A stretch of DNA of 64,000 nt from Nitrosomonas sp. Its GTDB lineage: Bacteria; Pseudomonadota; Gammaproteobacteria; Burkholderiales; Nitrosomonadaceae. Within the stretch, counting starts at the first letter, position 1. Every line of letters begins with the position of its first letter. The stretch covers positions 35,046-99,045 of the forward strand of contig NZ_JAKFWH010000006.1 of NCBI RefSeq assembly GCF_021731985.1, given 5' to 3'. Under the pieces are notes generated by a model. That model was not told where the DNA came from and ran no database searches. It worked only from the letters and a program-made list of their open reading frames with translations. Positions 32,577-42,200 of the stretch are shown piece by piece. The translations under genes and the position numbers were made by a program.

Positions 32577-34658
32577 ATGCTGCTTATGACACATTCAACC
32601 GATACCATATTTCTTAGCATCGAAAACGCTGCCCATGGTGGCGCTTTTGGTAAAAATCCTATTCCAGAACCCACGGAAGCACAGTGCAAAGCCGGGAATT
32701 ACAAAATGGGAAGAGTCTCTTTCCAGGGTCTCTCAATAGCCATAGAGCAGCCGCGCGGCACCTATCGAAATGGTATTGATTCAAAGACCGGCAAGCGCTG
32801 GACTTCTCGCATGGCAGCGCATTATGGCTATATCAGCGGCACCAAGGGCGCGGATGGTGACGGCGTTGATTGTTTTGTGGGTCCGTATCCGCAGTCTGAG
32901 ATTGCATACGCTATCAATCAGTATATCGATGGCCGCTTCGATGAACATAAAATCATGCTGGCTTTCCCTGATGAAGAAACGGCAAGAAATGCTTATCTGC
33001 ATAGTTTTGATCGCGGCTGGAATGGCCTGAAAAGCATGATTCCACTATCAATTAACCAACTCAAATGGTGGCTCAAGCACGGCAATATGAAGCAGCCACT
33101 CAAATCAGAAAACTTACCACCGGAAGGATTAGAAGCTATGACAAAAAAAGTTCATTGGGATGGAAACGCGCAGCCATATAACGCCACTATCGATCAGGTT
33201 CTGTATGAGATACGGCAATCAGATTCAGGCGAAAACCTGCTATTAGATGCTGTGAGCATCGCTGAAATTATTGCTGATTCTGACGGAATTCTGGCACTTG
33301 ATGCGCTGGTTACGCCTTACATCAAACTGCAACGCAAAATGGAGATATTGCAGGGCGTTATGGAGCGTATGGGCACAGGAATTAAACCTGTAGCCATGCA
33401 AATAACCGAGCCATTCAAGCAATTTGGCGTGGCGAATGTGGCCGTAGTTTATGAGCTATCAGACGGGCAAACCGTATCGATCTATTTTCACAATCCTGAT
33501 GCAACACCAGCAAAGCTGTCACCGAATGATGATGTTATTTCTTACAAATGGCTGTTGAACAAGAAGGATATCACGATTGTTGTGGCACCTGAGCGCGGCC
33601 AGGATCTGAATATTCGTGAAGTTGCGCGCCGCATTCTGAAACTGGCTGAAAAAAACAGCCCGGCTTTTGCTCGTGCAAATGCAAAGCGTGCGGATCGTAT
33701 GCAGAACATTCAATCTTTGAAGGATGAAATTGTTGTTTTGGAGGGCGAATTGAAAAGTGCGCAGAATGAATTGGAAATTGCCAAGGTTGCTGCTGAAGAT
33801 CGAAAACCAGAGGATACAAAACCAATCCTTCCAGAAACGGATTTCAACGTGGACATAGCATCGTTGATCGAAGCGTTGCCGGGGCTTGATGGCTATGGCA
33901 TAACCAGTCTGATTATGCGCACAAATGGCGAAATAAATGCAGTTAGCGGCCATGACATCAAGGCATCTGGCGTAACTGATGCAGATATTCTCGCTGCTTA
34001 TGGAAAGGGATTGCTGCGGGAAGCTGCGGCTGATGATCTACCAGATAACCAAACAGTAGTTGAAACAGCGCTGAACCCAACATCCCCAGAAGATTACGCC
34101 AAAATCATGGCCGATCCTGAATTGCAATTGAATTACCAGGATGTGCTTGACTCCTTCATTCAAGAGCGAATTATTGCCGTGCGGAATGCGTTAAGAGAGT
34201 TGGGCTGGGATGGAGAAAAATTCAAAGACCTCAGTAAAAACGGAGTGGTGGCAAAATTTACATTTAAGCAAGTTGGTGCTGGCGCTAACTTGGTTGGATA
34301 CGATGTAAACGGTATTGCAGACGATCTATCTAAAACCCCAGAACAGCTTGCCGCCGAGATAGATGCTGCGGTTCCAATTCAGGAAGATTCGAAGGAATTA
34401 AACCCTGCCGCTTCGGAAATCGAAGTTCCACCGACCTCAGAAATCGAAGCTGAATCCGAAGATATGAAGGCGGCCAGAGAATTCCTTAAATCAGTCGTAG
34501 AGGGCGATAAAGACAAAGATGATCTAATGGCCTTGCTGGATAAAATCGAGGCTTCTGCCAATGCGATTATTGAAGCCGGTAAGGGTGAAGATTATGATTC
34601 CTTGATTGGAGCTGCAGCGGAAAAATGGGCTTCTTTAGACCAGCAAGTTAACGGATAG
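32577..34658 (+). CDS. Polyvalent protein with inorganic-pyrophosphatase-like domain
   Basis: The protein has 693 residues. Residues of about 40-170 contain GRVSFQGLSIAIEQPRGTYR, then ISGTKGADGDGVDCFVGPYP and HKIMLAFPDEETARNAYLHS. This is the pattern of the InPase-like domain found in large phage/conjugative polyvalent proteins. A middle domain has DVISYKWLLNKKDITIVVAP. A coiled coil follows at about 365-400, and the C-terminal part is acidic. Such proteins are injected with phage or plasmid DNA to counter host defences; this one's reaction is unknown. It starts the polyvalent operon; ATGs at 32577 and 32586 are both possible. Confidence 0.65.
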   Translation: MLLMTHSTDTIFLSIENAAHGGAFGKNPIPEPTEAQCKAGNYKMGRVSFQGLSIAIEQPRGTYRNGIDSKTGKRWTSRMAAHYGYISGTKGADGDGVDCFVGPYPQSEIAYAINQYIDGRFDEHKIMLAFPDEETARNAYLHSFDRGWNGLKSMIPLSINQLKWWLKHGNMKQPLKSENLPPEGLEAMTKKVHWDGNAQPYNATIDQVLYEIRQSDSGENLLLDAVSIAEIIADSDGILALDALVTPYIKLQRKMEILQGVMERMGTGIKPVAMQITEPFKQFGVANVAVVYELSDGQTVSIYFHNPDATPAKLSPNDDVISYKWLLNKKDITIVVAPERGQDLNIREVARRILKLAEKNSPAFARANAKRADRMQNIQSLKDEIVVLEGELKSAQNELEIAKVAAEDRKPEDTKPILPETDFNVDIASLIEALPGLDGYGITSLIMRTNGEINAVSGHDIKASGVTDADILAAYGKGLLREAAADDLPDNQTVVETALNPTSPEDYAKIMADPELQLNYQDVLDSFIQERIIAVRNALRELGWDGEKFKDLSKNGVVAKFTFKQVGAGANLVGYDVNGIADDLSKTPEQLAAEIDAAVPIQEDSKELNPAASEIEVPPTSEIEAESEDMKAAREFLKSVVEGDKDKDDLMALLDKIEASANAIIEAGKGEDYDSLIGAAAEKWASLDQQVNG

Positions 34659-34663
34659 CCGCC

Positions 34664-36592
34664 ATGCATATGCTTGATGATGCGGGTGTTGGTGGAGTTG
34701 AAAAACTCAAACTGGTCCGTGAACTTGGGGTTATCCGCAAAAAACTACCAGAAGTAGCCGGGGTAAATAAACTTACTCTGGTTAAGCGCGTGCGCGAGAT
34801 ACGGCAATTGTTGTCTGTTTCAGGTGGCGCGCCTGCTGTAAGCCTGTCAATTGATCCATCAAACCCGATTGAATCGCTCAAATCATTAACTGATTACGTG
34901 AAGAATGGACTATCTGCGGTTCCTGAAGTGCTGCGAGGTGTTGAAGCCGATATTGTAGCAAACATAGGCCGCTCGTTGCAGGTAGAGCGTAATGATGAAC
35001 ATGAGGCGGTCAGAAGGGATTTTTGGGATGCTCTTTCAGACGCTGCGCGCGGTAATGGCGATAAAACCCAAGATGAATGGATGATTGCATCATTTGATCA
35101 TTTCAAATCGCTAGGAAATGTATTTGATATTGATATGGATGTGATCAATGCAACCGAAGAATCCATCAAAGAATTGACCGCAAAGCCACTGGAAGAAATT
35201 AGCCCAGAAATTGCCGCGCAAATGAAGGTCGCTCAAGAGGAATATGAAAAATTGAGACTTTCTTTGACATCCTTGATATCGGTAAATGAAGCTAATGGTT
35301 TCAGCCTTGATGAAATAAACAAAGCAACCGAAGATTACACTGAGATTTCTATGAAGAAACAATCGGTGTGGCATAAATTGCTAGAACTGGATAAACAAAG
35401 TAGTGACGAAAAGAAAATGCGTGTCAAAGAGCTAAAAGACAGTATTGCGCCTATCGGTCAGAAGATCATAGATACCCTGCTGAATAGCTCAAAAGTAACT
35501 CAAGAACAAGCTGATTCATGGGCGAATAGCCAGATAATCGAAAAATCGGCCATTGTAAAACTAAAGAAGATGGGGTACCCGGAAGCCGATATACGCCGTG
35601 ATATGTCGGAATTCTACCGCATTACTGGCGGCAAACTCAGGCTCGTGCGGATAGAGACAAATGGAAGCAGACGCGCCAATGCGGGCGGCATAGGTCATTT
35701 CGAGGATAGCGTTATCCGCCCAGGAAGCGCATTTGGTAAAACTGTGCTATGGCATGAAATGGCTCATCATCTTGAGGCTGATCCGGTGGCTGTATCGGCA
35801 TCCAATGGATATTTGCTGAGAAGAAGAAAAAACGAGAAAGTGCATTCCCTTAGATCATTGACGCAAAATCCTGGTTATCGAAGCAACGAGGGTGCTTACG
35901 ATGATAACTTTATCGATCCTTACATCGGTAAGGTGTATCAAAACAGAATCACTGAAGTATGGTCTATGGGTGTTCAGTACCTTGCAACACCTCAAGATGC
36001 AGCAATGATGGCCGCCAAAGATCCGGAAATGGCGGCGCTGATGGCTGGTTATCTTCAAGCCGATCTAACCCCGGCCATGAAAACGCTTCAAGCAATTCAG
36101 GATAGCGCTAAGGATAAAGCCCAAGAAAAGCGCGAACAAGTCAAAAGCGAGTATGAGCAGGCGCTAGACAAGCTGGCCGCTGGTGTTGAGATTATTGATG
36201 ATGGCTGGTTTGGTGCGCTAGATCCTGTCGATCAAGAAAATCTACTTAGCCGGTGGGGTGGATTGGGAGATCCGGAAGCTAAATTTATTGGTTCATGGGG
36301 TGGGTACCGGGTATTTACTGGAAAATTCAGAGACAAGCTGTCAAAGCGCACAAAGAAAGGAAATTCGGTAGCTTATACAACAATGACTGGGTCATTCGTA
36401 AATCCAGACGACAATAAAAGTAGATTTATGCCAAATTCAGCCCCTGTGCATGGCGATGAGCGCTTTCTCAAAGCCTTTATGCGTATGGCAAGCATGCATA
36501 ATGACAGTGTTTACGCTGTTCTCTACAACATAATCGGAAGGGAATCAAAAATCGTTGAAGAGGCTAATAAATTATCAGGTGAGCAATCATGA
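34664..36592 (+). CDS. Polyvalent protein with zincin metallopeptidase domain
   Basis: The protein has 642 residues. The N-terminal 50 residues carry two K-L-x-x-V/L-R/K-x-x-x-x-I-R repeats (GVEKLKLVRELGVIRKKL and KLTLVKRVREIRQLL). A long helical region follows. A zinc-peptidase motif, VLWHEMAHHLEADP near residue 364, is followed by a downstream Glu in TEVWSMG near 431. This is H-E-x-x-H with a third ligand, as in polyvalent-protein metallopeptidases. The C-terminal region has GVEIIDDGWFGAL and a coiled coil. A protease delivered with phage DNA could destroy host defence proteins; this is an inference. Confidence 0.65.
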   Translation: MHMLDDAGVGGVEKLKLVRELGVIRKKLPEVAGVNKLTLVKRVREIRQLLSVSGGAPAVSLSIDPSNPIESLKSLTDYVKNGLSAVPEVLRGVEADIVANIGRSLQVERNDEHEAVRRDFWDALSDAARGNGDKTQDEWMIASFDHFKSLGNVFDIDMDVINATEESIKELTAKPLEEISPEIAAQMKVAQEEYEKLRLSLTSLISVNEANGFSLDEINKATEDYTEISMKKQSVWHKLLELDKQSSDEKKMRVKELKDSIAPIGQKIIDTLLNSSKVTQEQADSWANSQIIEKSAIVKLKKMGYPEADIRRDMSEFYRITGGKLRLVRIETNGSRRANAGGIGHFEDSVIRPGSAFGKTVLWHEMAHHLEADPVAVSASNGYLLRRRKNEKVHSLRSLTQNPGYRSNEGAYDDNFIDPYIGKVYQNRITEVWSMGVQYLATPQDAAMMAAKDPEMAALMAGYLQADLTPAMKTLQAIQDSAKDKAQEKREQVKSEYEQALDKLAAGVEIIDDGWFGALDPVDQENLLSRWGGLGDPEAKFIGSWGGYRVFTGKFRDKLSKRTKKGNSVAYTTMTGSFVNPDDNKSRFMPNSAPVHGDERFLKAFMRMASMHNDSVYAVLYNIIGRESKIVEEANKLSGEQS

Positions 36593-38457
36593 TGAATAGC
36601 ATTTACAAAGTTCTGACACCAGCCGGTCAATTCGATGCGATTTTCGCTGAAGATGAGGATATTCCAATCGAATACAGTGGTGATGAGCTGGCAATCAGTT
36701 TTTTCAAGGATTGGTTATTCATCAATCAGGTAAGCGGCGAACACGGTCACTTGCTGGATAGCAAAAACCTTACACCAAGAGAGCTATACGGATTTTGCCA
36801 GCCGCGAGGTGGCGTAATTGAAGTGATACCGCCATTTGAGGATTTTTTGGCGTACATCCAAGAAGATGCAGCGAATCCAGTTGAAGATAACGATGAACAA
36901 CTACAGGAAGAAAATACTATGCAGGCGAATGATATGGTTAACAACGATAGTTCTTTGGATGGCGTGTACACCGATGCAGATAAGGAGGCAATCGCGGCCA
37001 CCAATCAGCTTATTAAATATTTTCGTGATTTTATTGCATCGGATTTTGAGAAAGCTAAGGTTCCTACTTCAATTTATGGATGGACGGCAACCGGCCAGGT
37101 AATGAATAAAGATGAAGCCAAACGTATGCTCAGATCCCTAATTGATGTTGCTATAAACCGGAAGGCCGGAATTGAAGATATCACTCCTAAGCAACAGCAG
37201 CGGATCATTGATTTTCAAAGTGATGCGCGTGTAATTAGTGACTATCTGACCAAGCGTATTCGTCACACCGGCGCGCGTAACCTGCTGCGCACTCCAGAAA
37301 TGAAAGCTAAGTTTCCAGAGATCGACAATCAGCCGCGCGATGAGTTCGATTCTGCGATCACTAACGATGAAGTGAAAAATATTGGTGATGTGACTCTTGA
37401 TAACATATCCGGTATTGAAAAAATTAAGCTGATTAAAGAGGCCGGTAGTCTGCGGTCAAGTCTGCAATCCGCGCAATCCGGAATGGAGAAACTAAAAATG
37501 GTTAAGCGTATCAAGGAAATTCGTGATGCTTTGGGTGTTGGTGCCGGTGGATTAGATAAAGACGGTCTTGATTCTGATGGCATGTGGCCAATGACCAAAG
37601 CTGAATACGACAAGATTCACAGCGACTACAAGGGAGCGTTCCCAGATGGCACGCCTACGGCACTCAAACTGATTAACGGTGCTAGTTCTATCGTGCCTGT
37701 GAGAATCACTGATGAACAGCCTAAAGACCCTGAGCCAGAAGTAAAGCCACAGGCCACCATAGAAGATGTTAACAAAGTAATGCTGCTGTTAAAACAGTTC
37801 ATAGGTGCCGCACAGCTATCCGCCATTGGTTCAGTCATTCGTGGTGAGGAAGGCCAATTTTTCAAAGATAAGTTGATTGAGATTGCTAACGTAATCCAAA
37901 CCATGCCAAAAACCTGGGAAACTGACGGGCAGGGCGATAAGGCGATTGCTTATCTGCACTACTTCAAAGGCTCAGGTGACTGGCATATTACCGAAAAGGA
38001 TATGGAAGATGAGCAATTGCAGGCGTTCGGGCTTGCAAATATTGGTTACGGTGGCGAACTTGGCTATATCAGCATTGAGGAATTGATTGGCGCTGGTGTT
38101 GAGCTTGATTTGTATTGGACTCCTAAGACTATCGGGGCGATTAAGGGTGTAAGTAGTGAGGATGAAAGCGAGGGCACCGAAACTGGTGGTGATGAAACCG
38201 GTGGTGAATCGACAGAAATCCCACAATCCACCGAAGAGCCTCAGACTATAATGCCAGCTGATACCATCAGAGCGGGATTCATAGCCGAATTGGAATCACT
38301 CAAAACCGAAACTGATATCAACCGTTTCAACGAACGCCTTGATGAAATTGCGGCGCGGATTGAGCAAGCCGGTTTGATGGAAACGCTAGATAAAGAACTG
38401 AATGATGCGGCGGATGTGCTAACCGCGTTACTGGCTGCGGCTGAAAAAGTCAGTTAA
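36589..38457 (+). CDS. Polyvalent protein with shared helical repeats
   Basis: The protein has 622 residues and overlaps the preceding gene by an ATGA. It has an N-terminal beta-rich domain (about 1-100). A predicted helical middle follows. A repeat unit at about 265-310 (SGIEKIKLIKEAGSLRSSL and GMEKLKMVKRIKEIRDALG) closely resembles the N-terminal repeats of the metallopeptidase protein. The C-terminal 120 residues are acidic with an LKTETDINRFNERLDEIAAR helix. No catalytic motif is visible. It is probably a partner or adaptor of the other polyvalent proteins. Confidence 0.5.
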   Translation: MMNSIYKVLTPAGQFDAIFAEDEDIPIEYSGDELAISFFKDWLFINQVSGEHGHLLDSKNLTPRELYGFCQPRGGVIEVIPPFEDFLAYIQEDAANPVEDNDEQLQEENTMQANDMVNNDSSLDGVYTDADKEAIAATNQLIKYFRDFIASDFEKAKVPTSIYGWTATGQVMNKDEAKRMLRSLIDVAINRKAGIEDITPKQQQRIIDFQSDARVISDYLTKRIRHTGARNLLRTPEMKAKFPEIDNQPRDEFDSAITNDEVKNIGDVTLDNISGIEKIKLIKEAGSLRSSLQSAQSGMEKLKMVKRIKEIRDALGVGAGGLDKDGLDSDGMWPMTKAEYDKIHSDYKGAFPDGTPTALKLINGASSIVPVRITDEQPKDPEPEVKPQATIEDVNKVMLLLKQFIGAAQLSAIGSVIRGEEGQFFKDKLIEIANVIQTMPKTWETDGQGDKAIAYLHYFKGSGDWHITEKDMEDEQLQAFGLANIGYGGELGYISIEELIGAGVELDLYWTPKTIGAIKGVSSEDESEGTETGGDETGGESTEIPQSTEEPQTIMPADTIRAGFIAELESLKTETDINRFNERLDEIAARIEQAGLMETLDKELNDAADVLTALLAAAEKVS

Positions 38458-38482
38458 AGCATATTTAACAAGAACACTACAC

Positions 38483-38510
38483 AAGCCCCATTAACCGGGG
38501 CTTTGTTTTA
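38483..38510 (+). terminator. Intrinsic terminator of the polyvalent operon
   Basis: AAGCCCC at 38483-38489 pairs with GGGGCTT at 38497-38503, followed by TGTTTTA. It closes the three-gene plus-strand operon and partly overlaps the end of the opposing hicB gene. Confidence 0.75.
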
Positions 38511-38897
38511 ACCATGTAAGGCCAATTTAGCAATAAATCCCGAGCGAGATTCACCAGCCTCTTTCGCAGCCGCATCAATGCGACGAAGCACGCGGGATGG
38601 AAGCGTGATATTTATACGCTCAACCTTATCCGATAATTCGGCCAGATCAATTGTAACAACTGCCCATACCCAGCCTTTGTATTCAGGATTGGCTTGATGC
38701 TCACTGATGCTTTTAGGGTGAGGCACAGAACCACCATCATCGATTACGGTTTCTAACCATAACTCAATTGCTTCTTTTGCGTTATCGATTGCTTCATCAA
38801 TAGTATCTCCGGCAGAAAAACAACCAGGAAGATCAGGAACTACCACGCCAAAAGCATGCTTGTCATCACCAGGTTCAATTGCTATTGGATATCTCAT
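38508..38897 (-). CDS. HicB-like antitoxin with RHH domain
   Basis: The 129-residue protein has the HicB fold at the N-terminus (HAFGVVVPDLPGCFSAGDTI), then NAKEAIELWLETVIDDG. A ribbon-helix-helix DNA-binding segment lies at the end (ERINITLPSRVLRRIDAAAK). It is preceded by its toxin gene and forms the second hicAB pair in this phage region. The two antitoxins differ in their DNA-binding domain: HTH in the first, RHH here. They should therefore be regulated independently. Confidence 0.8.
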   Translation of the reverse strand: MRYPIAIEPGDDKHAFGVVVPDLPGCFSAGDTIDEAIDNAKEAIELWLETVIDDGGSVPHPKSISEHQANPEYKGWVWAVVTIDLAELSDKVERINITLPSRVLRRIDAAAKEAGESRSGFIAKLALHG

Positions 38898-38907
38898 GTA
38901 ATTCCTC

Positions 38908-39090
38908 TTATTTAAGCCCTGCCTGTTTTAACAACTTGTTTGAAAGGCCGATACCAAGGTCTTTTTTAGGATGTGGGACGCTGATATGACCGCTTTTCTC
39001 AGGATGTGTGTAAACGTGATGTGATCCCTTCGTTCCGCGGAGAATCCATCCATCCTTTTCAAGCTGTTTGATAATTTCTTTGCTGCTCAT
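38908..39090 (-). CDS. HicA-like toxin
   Basis: The 60-residue protein starts SSKEIIKQLEKDGWILRGTK, then GSHHVYTHPEK, and ends in a basic helix. It is a clear HicA with the GSHH catalytic His. The ATG at 39090 gives the normal size. The gene lies 10 bases upstream of its antitoxin gene, in antisense orientation to the phage transcript. Confidence 0.8.
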   Translation of the reverse strand: MSSKEIIKQLEKDGWILRGTKGSHHVYTHPEKSGHISVPHPKKDLGIGLSNKLLKQAGLK

Positions 39091-39143
39091 GTTGTGTATT
39101 GTACACACCGTTTTAAAAAGATCAATAGCGCGTTCAGTTATCC

Positions 39144-39153
39144 ACCGGAAAAC
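39144..39153 (+). promoter_or_regulatory. ACCGGAAAAC element before DarB-like gene
   Basis: ACCGGAAAAC lies about 70 bases before the DarB-like ATG. A near-palindromic stretch rich in GATGATGG/CCATCATC follows at 39182-39210, just before the start. Both may set the level of this very large gene. Confidence 0.4.
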
Positions 39154-39221
39154 CAAGCAAATTGAGGGCTGTAGCGTCTCTATGATGATGGTCATAAATT
39201 GCCATCATCAGGACGTTAACA

Positions 39222-42200
39222 ATGATTTCTTTCGCAGAAAAAAGAAAAATACAAAGCACAATATTAGAACAAAACAAGATTCTTTCTAGCAATCCATCGT
39301 TTGCCGATAAACGGCAGGCGCAAAAGATCAAGTCAGAAGCCATGATCAAGCTTGGCTTGGTTAGTACCGGTCAGCAGACACCTAATGCCGAAACAGAGCA
39401 ACCGGATGAAGATCAGCCGATTGAGCGCAAATCTATCGCGCACCTGTACGAATTCGACCCAAACCGCAAGCCAGCGCAACGCAAGAAAGACAATGCCGCA
39501 GCAATGGCATTGCTTGACCGCATTGATTCCGGTGAAATTGATGCGAATAGCCTGACAGACGAACAAAAAGCCACTTTAGCTAAATATTCCGGTACCGGTG
39601 GCGCTTTGATAGGGGCTGATGGCAAGAAAGGTAGCGCATACGAATATTACACACCCAAACCGATAGCTGAAGGTGTCTGGGATCTGATGAGCGAATTGGG
39701 ATTCAGTGGCGGTAAAGTGTTGGATCCTTCCGCTGGCGTGGGTGTTTTTGGTGCTGTTGCGCCGATTAATGCGGCTGTTGATGCTATCGAGTTAAACGAG
39801 ACTTCCGGGCGTATCAATGGATTGGTGAATGATGGTCCGGGATATTCGACCACTGTTTCAGCGTTCGAGAGGGTTGCGGCCAATACTCCAGATGAATCCT
39901 ACGATGCGATTGTCACCAATGTGCCTTTTGGCGGTGTTGCTGATCGTGGCGGCAATCAGTTATTAGATAACCGGTACCAGAAAGAGCCGCTACAAAATTA
40001 TTTCATACTGCGGTCGCTTGAAAAGTTGAAGCCGGGCGGCCTGGCTGTTTTCATTACTCCTCCCCGTTGCGTATCAGGCAAGGGCGGAAAGGAAGAGGAT
40101 TTGCGCGTGAAAGCCAGTTTTATGTCCGAATTCCTGGGCGCGTATCGCCTGCCCAATTCTGTATTCGGCACTGCAAGCGCAGACACGATGACTGACGTTA
40201 TCGCCTTTCGCAAATACAGCCGGGAAACACTGGATAAGATTGCGGAATTGCGCGAACAGTCACCTCAAAGCCTGATTGAAGCCAATGTTCAATGGCAGGA
40301 ATTCATTGATGGCCATTACTTCGACAGAGAATGGAAGCGCTTTATCCTGGGTGAATTTGTACCCAAAGATCCCAATAAATTCCGGGACGTTGACCGCGTG
40401 ATTAATCCTGCCAATGTTGCAGAAATAGGCCGCATGCTCAAACGATTTCCGGATTCAAGAATTAATTGGGATCTGCTGGGAGCCGTCGAAACATCGCCAA
40501 TTATCTACCGTGACGGCGACACCATTACCCAATCCGGGCAAACACTGCAAATGCAGAATGGCCGATGGGTTGCGATGGCGCGCACGGAAGAAAGCGTGGA
40601 TATGGCTGAACTGGCCGGGAATATGGCAACACCCTACAAGGCTTTTGAGAACAAGGTAACTTGGTCTGATGCGATCAAGTATTTTGACTACATGATTGAG
40701 ACCTCTCAGGCGCTTGATATTCCTGCGTGGGCGCGCGGGGTAATTAATGAGATTAAGCGGTTATCTGATGAGGGTGATCGCGGCAAATACTGGAATGCTG
40801 GCGTGGTGGGCATGTCGGTTGCGCAAGTATTGGAAGAGCGGCTTAGTGAAGAGGTGGGGGTCAAGTATGTTGACGAGTACCCCGCATTGTCGGACGCAAT
40901 GCAGCGAGTTTCAACGATTGCAAAAGGCCGCCCCTCATCTTTTGGTGGCAAAATCAAAGATGGCTTGCTCGCTATTGGCAATCATTACCAGAAGAAAACC
41001 GGATTCTCAGCGGTATGGCGTGGAGACGTGCAGCAAGTAGTTACCACAATGGAAATTACGGCTGATTCCAGTTTTGAAGGTTTGCGCTATAAAACCAGAT
41101 CGGCATGGGTGACGCTTGAAGATGCAAGGGGCATTTATGGTGATGACTTTGACCCGATTGGAGACCAAGCCTGGTGCGTTTCGCCTGATGGTAAATCAGT
41201 CACGCGCGCAGATGATTACTATGTGGGTAATTATGCCGAATTCTTAAAGCGTGTCGACGCGGAAATTGCGGCGGCATCCGATGACAAAGTACGCGATAAA
41301 CTGCTGCGGCAAAAGTTGGACGCGGATAGCCGGGTAGATCGAATTGATGTATCAAAGCTGACATTCAATCTATTCACTCCTTTTGTCACCAATGAAGAAA
41401 AGGCTGAATTCCTGCGTAGATTTGTTCATCCTGCAGCGGTGGTTGTCTTTGATGAAAAAACCGGTGAAAAGCGTGTTGATATCGATATCCCTGGTAGCAA
41501 GTTAACTGACCGTGAAAAGCTGATTAACCGGATTGGCGATTACCTGAAGAATGGCACCATTACGCTTGGTGGCGCAAAACTCGACATGGAAAAGGCCAAA
41601 GCCCTGCAAGAGCTGCGCAGAATGGTCAATACCGCCAATGAGCAATTCAACGGCTGGGTGCGCGGCAATAGCGTGATTATGCGCAGGCTTGAGGGAATCT
41701 CTTCTGATCCTACAAAATTGCGTTTCCGGCAAGTAGAAGATAGTTCGCCAATGAAGATACAGGGCGTGGACGACTCGATAGTAGTGCCTCATGGGTACCA
41801 GTATGCTGAGATCCGCAGGCAAAGCCGTGAATTTGGCGGCATTAATGGATTTGGAGTCGGTTTGGGCAAGACGCTTACCGCCTTGGCCGCCGTCCAATAC
41901 GCTCAAAGCATCGGTGTTAAGAAAAAAACCTTCATTGTGGTACCCAACTCAGTGCTATCGAATTGGCGCAAAGAGTCTGAGCGCGCATACACCAATCAAG
42001 ATGATTTGCTGTTTGTTGGCCTACGGGTTAACAAGGCCGGTAAAGCATTGGTTAATTCGACCAACTTTGATGCTGACCTGACCGCAATCATGGAGAATCG
42101 CCACAGCAAGATTTTTATGACCATGGAAGCATTCGAGCGTATCCGCCTGCGCGATGAAACCATTGCTCAGTATGAACAGTTCTTGCGTAAAGTAGATGCC

